In this document: positions 7,812-14,676 of the stretch, in pieces
Layout of the letters: each line of letters starts with the position of its first letter
Numbering within the stretch: position 1 is the stretch's first letter
Source of the DNA: an uncultured Synechococcaceae cyanobacterium
Lineage (GTDB): Bacteria; Cyanobacteriota; Cyanobacteriia; PCC-6307; Cyanobiaceae
NCBI GenBank assembly: GCA_902538695.1
Contig: CACBGC010000004.1
Span: 1-31,578 of the forward strand
Reading direction: 5' to 3'
DNA length: 31,578 nucleotides
Notes under the pieces: model-generated
What the model was told of the DNA's origin: nothing
The model's database searches: none
The model's input: only the letters and a program-made list of their open reading frames with translations
Translations under genes and position numbers: made by a program

Positions 7812-8849
7812 ATGAATTTTAAAAATTCCCCTATTTTGGTTACTGGATGTGCAGGTTTTATTGGGGGTGCTTTTGTAAATTTTCTACTAGAAAAAGGGGA
7901 AAATGTTATTGGTATCGATAATCTAAATGGTTATTATGATATTAATTTAAAGCAAAAGAGGATTGATCATATTAGAGAATTATCAAAATCTAATAATAAT
8001 TGGAAATTCTTTAAAGCTAACATAGAGGATTATGAATCTATTCAAAATATCTTTAAAAATGAGAAGCCTAGCAAAGTAGTTCATCTTGCGGCGCAAGCTG
8101 GAGTTAGATATTCAATAGACAATCCATCTGCATATATTCAGAGTAATCTTTTAGGCTTTTTCAATATTCTGGAAGCAGTAAAAAGATTTAAAATTGAAAA
8201 TTTTATTTATGCTTCAAGCAGTTCTGTTTATGGAGGGAATAGAAATTTACCGTTTAATGAGAAACAAAAAGTAAATCATCCGGTCAGCTTATATGCAGCA
8301 ACAAAAAAATCGAATGAATTGTTAGCACACTCTTATAGTCATATAAATAACATCCCATCAACAGGACTAAGATTCTTTACAGTTTATGGTCCTTGGGGGA
8401 GACCAGATATGGCTCCCATGATTTTCGCTAAATCAATTTTAGAAAATAAACCAATAAAGATTTTTAATTATGGAGATATGATGAGGGATTTTACCTATAT
8501 AGATGATGTTGTTGAAGGAATTTATAAATGTCTTTATAAGCCTGCATATCCTGATAAACAATTTGATTTGCTTAATCCAGACCCCTCAACATCTTTTGCT
8601 CCACATAGAATTTTCAATTTAGGAAATGGACGACCTATAAAACTACTAAGATTCATAGATCTTTTAGAGGAAGCTCTTGGCAAAGAAGCAATAAAAGAAT
8701 ATATGCCTATTCAATTAGGCGATGTTAAAGAAACATCTGCAAATACTGAATTACTTAAAAGTTGGATAGATTACTCACCTAATACGCCTCTTGAGGTGGG
8801 CATTAAAAAATTTGCAAAATGGTTTATTAATTACAACTCTAATACTTAA
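7812..8849 (+). CDS. UDP-glucuronate 4-epimerase
   Basis: A 345-residue extended SDR. GCAGFIGG at 12-19 binds NAD, GIDNLNGYYDINLKQKR at 34-50 is the typical UDP-glucuronate epimerase N-terminal signature, SSSSVYGG at 135-142 has the catalytic Ser, and Y161/K165 are in SLYAATKKSNE. It interconverts UDP-glucuronate and UDP-galacturonate (CapI/LspL type). It starts 31 bp after gmm and is the last gene of the rightward arm, ending 54 bp from the convergent manC. The product is a plausible building block for an acidic surface glycan. UDP-glucuronate must come from a dehydrogenase outside the window. Confidence 0.88.
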   Translation: MNFKNSPILVTGCAGFIGGAFVNFLLEKGENVIGIDNLNGYYDINLKQKRIDHIRELSKSNNNWKFFKANIEDYESIQNIFKNEKPSKVVHLAAQAGVRYSIDNPSAYIQSNLLGFFNILEAVKRFKIENFIYASSSSVYGGNRNLPFNEKQKVNHPVSLYAATKKSNELLAHSYSHINNIPSTGLRFFTVYGPWGRPDMAPMIFAKSILENKPIKIFNYGDMMRDFTYIDDVVEGIYKCLYKPAYPDKQFDLLNPDPSTSFAPHRIFNLGNGRPIKLLRFIDLLEEALGKEAIKEYMPIQLGDVKETSANTELLKSWIDYSPNTPLEVGIKKFAKWFINYNSNT

Positions 8850-8903
8850 ATAATTTATTTTTCTTAAAGTATGACTAAATGTAGATCTTTTCGTAAATTT
8901 ATT

Positions 8904-10340
8904 CTATATTCGTCCATAATTATCTTCGAATCTTTCGATATCATCTTCTCCTAAGTAAGATCCGCTTTGAATTTCAATTAATGATAATTCAATCTTTCCA
9001 GGATTACTCAATCTATGTACAGAGCCGATAGGAATATAGGTACTTTGATTTTCACAAAGTTCAAATTTTTTTCCATCAACCTCGATCTTTGCAGTCCCAC
9101 TTACTATTACCCAATGCTCTGATCTATGTTGATGCTTCTGAAGAGAAAGACTTGCTCCTTGTTTTACTTTAATTAATTTAACTTGCCATTTATCTCCATT
9201 TTCTATTGATGTGTAGGATCCCCATGGCCTGTGAACTTTTTGATGAAGTTTACCTTCAGAGAATTCACTAGATTTTAGTTTTTCTACAATATTTTTAACT
9301 TTCTGATCAAAATTTCTATTGGCTACTAAAATCGCATCACTTGTTTCAACAATTACTAGGTTCTCCAATCCCAATCCAACTATTAATCTTTTATCACTGC
9401 TTAAATAACAATTTTTATTATCTTCAGATAAAACTTTCCCTTTTATAACATTGCCTAAAGAATCCTTGATTTCTCCCTGCCATAAGGAATTCCAACTCCC
9501 CAAGTCACTCCAACCTGCATCGAGAGGTAAAACAGTGCCTAGTTTAGTTTTTTCCATTACTGATATATCGATTGAAATATTTGGAAATTTCTGAAATGCT
9601 TTTTTGTTCAGTCTTCTAAAATCTAAATCAAAATTATTGCCAATTAATGAATCTTCAGCAAATTCAATAAGCTCTGGGTGCAATCTTGTCATTTCTTTTA
9701 TAATTACACTTGCTTTAAACATAAATATTCCACTATTCCAAGTATATCTTTTGTCTTCGCAAAGCTTCTTTGCTTTTTGAAGATTTGGTTTTTCTATAAA
9801 ACTTATGATTTCCTCACCTTTCATGTTGTTGGCATTTAATTCATTAAGCGATTCAATGTATCCGTAGCCAGTCTCAGGCGAGTTTGGGATAATTCCAAAA
9901 GTAACTAATCTATTTTTTTCTACATAAGTAATTCCACAAATAATTGCCTTAATAAATTTGTCTGTATTTTTAATTGCATGATCTGACGATAAAACTAAAA
10001 GAATAGGATCTTCTTTTTTCTCTGAGGCCAATTTCGCTGCTATTGAGATTGCTGGAGCTGTATTCCTTCCAAAAGGTTCAAGTATTATTGATTGAGGCTT
10101 AATATCTATTTGGTTCATTTGCTCTGCAACAATAAATCTATGTTCTTCATTACAAATAAGAATTGGCGGCTCTATATTTTTAATTCTTTTGAGTCTATCT
10201 TGAGTTTTTTGTAAAAGAGTTCTGTTTGACTGATCAAATGAAAGATATTGTTTAGGATAACTTTCTCTGGATAATGGCCATAGCCTTGAGCCAGTTCCGC
10301 CGCACAATATTATTGGTATGATAGGTCTATCGTTTGTCAT
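8904..10340 (-). CDS. manC: Mannose-1-phosphate guanylyltransferase / mannose-6-phosphate isomerase
   Basis: A 478-residue bifunctional type II PMI-GMP. The N-terminal IILCGGTGSRLWPLSRESYP (about residues 10-29) is the pyrophosphorylase signature. ISFIEKPN and YTWNSGIFMF lie in the catalytic domain. The C-terminal cupin of about 110 residues (QKHQHRSEHWVIVSGTAKIE) holds the metal-binding His/Gln residues of the isomerase. Together they turn fructose-6-phosphate-derived mannose-6-phosphate (after phosphomannomutase) into GDP-mannose. This is the head of the GDP-sugar branch used by the neighbouring Fcl/dehydratase/Gmm genes. It is convergent with the epimerase. A TATAAT 2 bp before the ATG is too close to serve this start. 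Confidence 0.94.
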   Translation of the reverse strand: MTNDRPIIPIILCGGTGSRLWPLSRESYPKQYLSFDQSNRTLLQKTQDRLKRIKNIEPPILICNEEHRFIVAEQMNQIDIKPQSIILEPFGRNTAPAISIAAKLASEKKEDPILLVLSSDHAIKNTDKFIKAIICGITYVEKNRLVTFGIIPNSPETGYGYIESLNELNANNMKGEEIISFIEKPNLQKAKKLCEDKRYTWNSGIFMFKASVIIKEMTRLHPELIEFAEDSLIGNNFDLDFRRLNKKAFQKFPNISIDISVMEKTKLGTVLPLDAGWSDLGSWNSLWQGEIKDSLGNVIKGKVLSEDNKNCYLSSDKRLIVGLGLENLVIVETSDAILVANRNFDQKVKNIVEKLKSSEFSEGKLHQKVHRPWGSYTSIENGDKWQVKLIKVKQGASLSLQKHQHRSEHWVIVSGTAKIEVDGKKFELCENQSTYIPIGSVHRLSNPGKIELSLIEIQSGSYLGEDDIERFEDNYGRI

Positions 10341-10432
10341 GAATTATATAGAGATTAAGCTACCCAATAATTTTTAATTTTACCTTATAAGAGTTTTTAT
10401 TTTTATTAAAACTACTATTGAATTTGAAGATA

Positions 10433-11764
10433 CTAAGCAAAAGAACTAATTACAGAGGCATCTAAATTTTTATGCTCTCGAATAATATTTCTCAATAATG
10501 CTAAATAAGTCCAACTTAGTAGGCTAATTCTGCCATCAAAATATTGCACATCTACATTTTGAGATAAGAAAAAGAAAAATATTGCTGCCCAAAATGCTCT
10601 TTCATAATAATTATTTGTTCCTGAATTTAATCTTGTGAAAAATATATTTTTTGAAGTAAAAATTAAAAGTAATGCTGTCGTTATAAAAAAGATTATCGAA
10701 ACAGGTAAGCCATAAGAAATAGCTAATTCAGTAATTAAATTATGTGAATGCCCTTTGTAGAAACCTGTTTGTAATTTAAAAATCACGCTAAAAGCTCCTG
10801 CTCCAATCCCTATCCAAGGACTTATTTTTATAACTTCTAATGCATTTTTTAGGATTTCTAATCTTGTTACATCTAAAGTTGTAAATCCCTCGCTTGAAAA
10901 TTGCAAAAGAAACTTTTCTGGAATAAAGCTTTGCATTAAACTTTGGAATTCACCCGCGATATTATTAGAAATTACGAGAAAAAAGAAAAAAAATAAAATT
11001 AAGATTATTGGAATAATCCAAGTTAATGATTGTTCACCAATTACTAATGGTATTGCGAGTAATAATCCTCCCCAAGAGCTTCTAGAGTAAGTTAGAAATA
11101 ATGATGTTCCAATAGATAAGAAAAAAGTAATAGCGATACTTTTTTTTATTAAATTTTTAGTATTCTCGAAAATCATGGCAAAACATAATGGCCATATTAG
11201 GTTTAACCATGAGCCAGCATAATTTGCATTACTAAAAAGACCTGCTAGGCCTCCATCAAAAGTTGGCTTTAGATACCAAACTACCAAACCTCCTAAAGTT
11301 TTAAATGGACCAATCCATCCAAAAAAATATTGACCTATTCCGGTTATAAGAAGTGGTAAAGTTCCTGCAATAAGAGTCAATGCAAAGGTTCGTCTTTTGT
11401 TTGAATTATCTAAATAAGGTTGTGCGGCCCAAAAAATCCAAAAAAAAGGAATCCAATTAATTAATCCTAATAAAGATAATTTAGGATCCCACATACCTAT
11501 CAAGGGATTATTTAGTACAAAATTTTGTAGAAGAGAATTTGTTATTATCAGAGCGCCACAAATAAAAAAAGATAAGTTCCATTTGTCTTTGAAATAAGAT
11601 TTATTTCTGAAATTTCGGAAACTACTTAACAAAAAGGCTGGTAATAAAAATAAAATTCCAATAAATAATGATGAACATAGAAAAAATATCCCAAAAAAAA
11701 ATAAAATTTGTCCTAACCGCTCAAGATTCAATCTTTTTAATACAGAAAATTTTTGGACCAACAT
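10433..11764 (-). CDS. ictB: IctB / O-antigen ligase-like polytopic membrane protein
   Basis: A 443-residue hydrophobic protein with about ten to twelve membrane segments and the Wzy_C/O-antigen-ligase signature: YSRSSWGG in mid-protein and a conserved HSHN near residue 340 in a long extracytoplasmic loop. Cyanobacterial genes of this kind are annotated ictB, after an early proposal of a role in inorganic carbon accumulation. The fold is that of O-antigen ligases and polymerases, which join glycans to a lipid or polymerise repeats. Its position beside the sugar locus fits the ligase reading, but ictB is conserved and may simply sit at the locus border. The ATG at 11764 is 22 bp from the 3' end of tRNA-Arg, with AAAGG as a plausible binding site between them. 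Confidence 0.8.
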   Translation of the reverse strand: MLVQKFSVLKRLNLERLGQILFFFGIFFLCSSLFIGILFLLPAFLLSSFRNFRNKSYFKDKWNLSFFICGALIITNSLLQNFVLNNPLIGMWDPKLSLLGLINWIPFFWIFWAAQPYLDNSNKRRTFALTLIAGTLPLLITGIGQYFFGWIGPFKTLGGLVVWYLKPTFDGGLAGLFSNANYAGSWLNLIWPLCFAMIFENTKNLIKKSIAITFFLSIGTSLFLTYSRSSWGGLLLAIPLVIGEQSLTWIIPIILILFFFFFLVISNNIAGEFQSLMQSFIPEKFLLQFSSEGFTTLDVTRLEILKNALEVIKISPWIGIGAGAFSVIFKLQTGFYKGHSHNLITELAISYGLPVSIIFFITTALLLIFTSKNIFFTRLNSGTNNYYERAFWAAIFFFFLSQNVDVQYFDGRISLLSWTYLALLRNIIREHKNLDASVISSFA

Positions 11765-11786
11765 ATTTTTCTAAGAACCTTTGTAA

Positions 11787-11860
<74 letters not shown>

Positions 11861-11873
11861 ACTCAATCTAATT

Positions 11874-11902
11874 ATTATATCTGACAGATATATTCGAAAC
11901 AA
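11874..11902 (-). promoter_or_regulatory. Sigma-70 promoter of tRNA-Arg (and probably ictB)
   Basis: Minus strand: TTGTTT (11902-11897), a 17-bp spacer, and a perfect TATAAT (11879-11874). The -10 ends 13 bp before the tRNA 5' end, so transcription would begin about 6 nt upstream of the mature tRNA. No second promoter fits in the 22 bp between tRNA and ictB, so this promoter probably feeds both. Confidence 0.7.
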
Positions 11903-11945
11903 TAATAATTAAAGAATTTCTAGATATTTGTTATGCTAAAAAGGT

Positions 11946-11974
11946 TTGAAAATTATATTTTTAATAATTAAACT
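11946..11974 (+). promoter_or_regulatory. Candidate promoter of the HTH gene
   Basis: TTGAAA (11946-11951), 17 bp, then TAAACT (11969-11974), about 31 bp before the TTG start at 12006. The -35 is good and the -10 mediocre; AT-richness makes chance matches likely. The rest of the 145-bp spacer shows no other structure. Confidence 0.3.
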
Positions 11975-12005
11975 AATAGAATAATAAAGTAATCACTTTC
12001 CCATT

Positions 12006-12647
12006 TTGGCAAGAAGGCTCTCACTTCACGAAAAAAAAGAAATCGTTATGTCTTTTTCTAATGGGAAAAGTATTGATGAATTATCTTTAACTTATAATTG
12101 TACAAAATTAACTATTTCAAGAAATTTAAAAAAATCTCTTGGAGAAAAAAGATATAAAGAATTAAATACTAATAATAAGAAATCTTCTTTAGATTTTTCA
12201 GGAGATATGACTCTTGTGAATAAAAATGAATCTTTTCAAAGTACTGATTATAAAACATCTGAAAAAGAATACTTCCCAAATACAGAATTTACAGAGATAA
12301 AACCCCTTAATTACGAATTTGATGATAGTAAACAAAAAGATTTATCTTCTGTGCCTATAGAGGAAGTTGAATGGCCTAAAGTTGTTTATATGATTGTGGA
12401 TAAGAAAATTGAATTAGAGACTAAATTTCTAAAAGATTATCCAGATTGGCAATTTCTTTCTCAAGATGAATTAAATAGAAAAACCATTGAATTACATTTT
12501 GATTTAAAAAATGCAAAAAGATTGTGCGGGAAAGAACAAAAAGTGTTAAAGGTTCCTAATACTGAGGTTTTCAAAATTGTCGCTCCTCTTCTGGTTTCAA
12601 GAGGAATCTCAAGAATTGTTACCTCAGAGAAATTAATTTCTTTATGA
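12006..12647 (+). CDS. Helix-turn-helix DNA-binding-like protein, unknown role
   Basis: A 213-residue protein. Residues 6-45 (LSLHEKKEIVMSFSNGKSID and then ELSLTYNCTKLTISRNLKKS) read as a transposase/resolvase-type helix-turn-helix with two helices around NGKSIDEL. A poorly conserved linker (about 55-110) follows, then a compact C-terminal domain beginning VEWPKVVYMIVDKKIEL with a cluster of hydrophobic strands to the end. The first in-frame start is TTG at 12006; the next ATG (12048) would cut into the first HTH helix, so TTG is preferred. I do not recognise the C-terminal domain. The gene stands alone between tRNA-Arg and a convergent small membrane protein and probably encodes a picocyanobacterial regulator; target unknown. 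Confidence 0.7.
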   Translation: MARRLSLHEKKEIVMSFSNGKSIDELSLTYNCTKLTISRNLKKSLGEKRYKELNTNNKKSSLDFSGDMTLVNKNESFQSTDYKTSEKEYFPNTEFTEIKPLNYEFDDSKQKDLSSVPIEEVEWPKVVYMIVDKKIELETKFLKDYPDWQFLSQDELNRKTIELHFDLKNAKRLCGKEQKVLKVPNTEVFKIVAPLLVSRGISRIVTSEKLISL

Positions 12648-12652
12648 GAGAA

Positions 12653-12880
12653 TTATTTATTGTCTTTCTCTAAGTCCATTTTTAAAATACTTGCAGTAGC
12701 TGAACCAGTGATGAAACTTAACCCAATAATAAAACTTACTGGTAAGTGCACCGTCTCTCCTAATAAAAAATAAACTTTTTTTTGGTTTGAGCTGTTTTGT
12801 ATACCTATCATTAAAATTAAAAATAAAGAAAAATTAAATACAAATATAGAGATAATTTTGCGAGTGTAAAATATGAACAT
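12653..12880 (-). CDS. Small LapA/DUF1049-like membrane protein
   Basis: A 75-residue protein with two hydrophobic segments (about residues 8-27 and 46-64) around a short loop, NSSNQKKVYFLLGETVHLP, and a charged tail. This layout, with a loop that begins N/Q and an internal FLG, resembles the LapA (DUF1049) family of small inner-membrane proteins linked to lipopolysaccharide assembly in other bacteria. Its C-terminal FIIGLSFITGSATASILK is glycine/alanine rich, as in that family. It lies 21 bp downstream of rsmI on the same strand and stops 5 bp from the convergent HTH gene. The family assignment is tentative. Confidence 0.65.
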   Translation of the reverse strand: MFIFYTRKIISIFVFNFSLFLILMIGIQNSSNQKKVYFLLGETVHLPVSFIIGLSFITGSATASILKMDLEKDNK

Positions 12881-12901
12881 AATGAAGACTAATACTTTAT
12901 C

Positions 12902-13768
12902 TTAATACAAATTATAAATTAAGTTTTTTGCAAGATTATTTCTTTTTGCAAGATATTTTGAGGCTGCAGACAAACTCAACCCAGCATTGGTTAATTCATG
13001 AAGTTCTTTTTTTAACTCTTTTTTATCGAAATCATGTTGTTTATTTGATTTGTTAACTCCTTTTATGACAACAGTAACTTCACCAAGGATTTCTTTCCCC
13101 TTAATGTTATTAATTACCTCATTTATGTTATTGCCAATGTGTTCTTCGTACTTTTTTGTTAATTCCCTAAATATCTGAATTTCTCTATCTCCGCCACAAT
13201 GCTCTTTTAATTGCATTAGTAATTTTTGCAGACGATTAGGCGATTCATATAAGATTGTAGTCTTATTGTTATTGCTAATTTCTAAAAGTAGTTTTTCTCT
13301 TTCCGACTTTTTCTTTGGAGGGAATCCTTCAAATATAAATTTTGAACTAGGAAGACCACTTGAGACTAGGGCAGTAAGTGCTGCGCATGCTCCTGGAATG
13401 CAGATTACATTAAGTCCGAGTGACTTTATTTCTTTAATTAGTTCTTCTCCAGGGTCACATATGCCTGGCATCCCAGCATCACTTACTAAAGCTAATGACT
13501 TGCCTGCCTTTAAATACTCAATTATCCTTGGAATCTTTTTAGAAAAATTATATTTATTAAAACTTATAAGGGTATTTGTAAATTCAAATTTATGTAATAA
13601 TTTATTGGTTTGTCTTGTATCTTCGCAAGCAATTAAAGAAACATTTTTAAGAATGTTTAATGCTCTAAAAGAAATATCACTTAGGTTCCCAATAGGAGTC
13701 CCAACAATATATAAAAAACCACTTTCAGGTTCCTGATTTTTATGAGAAGATGAGTATTTATTATTCAT
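12902..13768 (-). CDS. rsmI: 16S rRNA (cytidine1402-2'-O)-methyltransferase RsmI
   Basis: A 288-residue tetrapyrrole-methylase-fold protein. LYIVGTPIGNLSDISFRAL near the N-terminus is diagnostic of RsmI, ACEDTRQTNKLL and LVSDAGMPGICDPGEELI are its next conserved blocks, and ESPNRLQKLL lies in mid-protein. It uses S-adenosylmethionine to 2'-O-methylate C1402 in the ribosomal P site. About 20 extra residues precede the first motif, and the C-terminus carries the small helical domain of the family. Its ATG is 3 bp from the GTG of the divergent cysQ gene, so its promoter must lie inside the other coding sequence. Confidence 0.93.
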   Translation of the reverse strand: MNNKYSSSHKNQEPESGFLYIVGTPIGNLSDISFRALNILKNVSLIACEDTRQTNKLLHKFEFTNTLISFNKYNFSKKIPRIIEYLKAGKSLALVSDAGMPGICDPGEELIKEIKSLGLNVICIPGACAALTALVSSGLPSSKFIFEGFPPKKKSEREKLLLEISNNNKTTILYESPNRLQKLLMQLKEHCGGDREIQIFRELTKKYEEHIGNNINEVINNIKGKEILGEVTVVIKGVNKSNKQHDFDKKELKKELHELTNAGLSLSAASKYLAKRNNLAKNLIYNLY

Positions 13769-13771
13769 TTA

Positions 13772-14674
13772 GTGATTAAATTACCTTCTGGATTAAATAT
13801 CAGGAACCTTATAGATGATTTGAGGATTTTAAGTTGGGAAGCCTCGGAAATCCTAATTAATTACTCTCAAATACTAAAAGATTCAAATGACAAAAGCAAT
13901 ATTTTAAGAAACGATAATAACGATGATCCAGTAACAATGGCTGATTTGAAAGTTAATAAGTTGATTATTAAAAGAATTAATGAAAAATATAGTTCAATTA
14001 ATTGGGAAATTTTAAGTGAAGAAAACGTAAAAGGAGAATCAAATAATTGTTATCCCAGTACAGATTGGGTATGGGTTCTTGATCCTCTTGATGGAACTAA
14101 GGATTTCATCCAAGGGACATGTAATTATGCTATGCATTTAGCTTTGAATTATAAGAAGAAACCCTATTTAGGGGTCGTTTTAATACCAGAAAAGGAAGAA
14201 TTATGGATCGCTAACGGAGAAAATGTTTGGTGCGAAAAAAAAGACAAATATCAAATAAAGCCAAAATTTTTTAAGAAATCAGTTCTTGAGGATATGGTTG
14301 TGGTAACAAGTAAAAATCATAGAAATCCAACACTAAAACATCTCTTAAATAAGATTAGTTTTAAGGAGGTAATAGTTATGGGAAGTATTGGTTGTAAGAT
14401 CGCTTCAATTTTGAGAGGAGAAAGTGATATATATATTTGTTTAAGTTTGCCTGGGAAAAGTGCCCCAAAGGATTGGGACTTCTCTGCACCTGAAGTTATT
14501 TTGAAAACGGCTGGAGGTGCTATAACTAATCTAGAAAATGAAGATTTATCCTATGGAAAATCTCATTTTGAGCAAGGAGGAGTAATCGTCGCTTCAAATA
14601 ATCGACTTTTACATGGAAGTATTTGTTCCCAAATCAAAGAGGTAATTAAGCGAAACCAACTTTATCCTCTTTAA
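13772..14674 (+). CDS. cysQ: 3'(2'),5'-bisphosphate nucleotidase CysQ (IMPase family)
   Basis: A 300-residue inositol-monophosphatase-fold enzyme. DDPVTMADLKVN (about 51-62), LSEEN (81-85), VLDPLDGTKDF at 102-112 (metal ligands D104 and D107) and PKDWDFSAPEVIL in the C-terminal half are the conserved motifs. The KDFI after the DGT box is typical of CysQ, which turns PAP (3'-phosphoadenosine 5'-phosphate, from sulfate assimilation) into AMP. Related inositol or fructose-1,6-bisphosphate phosphatases are less likely. The start is GTG at 13772, the only start that keeps the N-terminal helix (SGLNIRNLIDDLRIL). Its stop is 2 bp from the convergent pnp stop. Confidence 0.85.
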   Translation: MIKLPSGLNIRNLIDDLRILSWEASEILINYSQILKDSNDKSNILRNDNNDDPVTMADLKVNKLIIKRINEKYSSINWEILSEENVKGESNNCYPSTDWVWVLDPLDGTKDFIQGTCNYAMHLALNYKKKPYLGVVLIPEKEELWIANGENVWCEKKDKYQIKPKFFKKSVLEDMVVVTSKNHRNPTLKHLLNKISFKEVIVMGSIGCKIASILRGESDIYICLSLPGKSAPKDWDFSAPEVILKTAGGAITNLENEDLSYGKSHFEQGGVIVASNNRLLHGSICSQIKEVIKRNQLYPL

Positions 14675-14676
14675 AA

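Noticed and set aside
10343..10348. Perfect TATAAT on the minus strand just before manC
   Set aside because: It lies 2 bp from the ATG, so transcription would begin inside the gene; AT-rich chance match is more likely.
13266..13736. 156-codon plus-strand frame
   Set aside because: Exact antisense shadow of rsmI, whose motifs are all on the minus strand; no start-site support.
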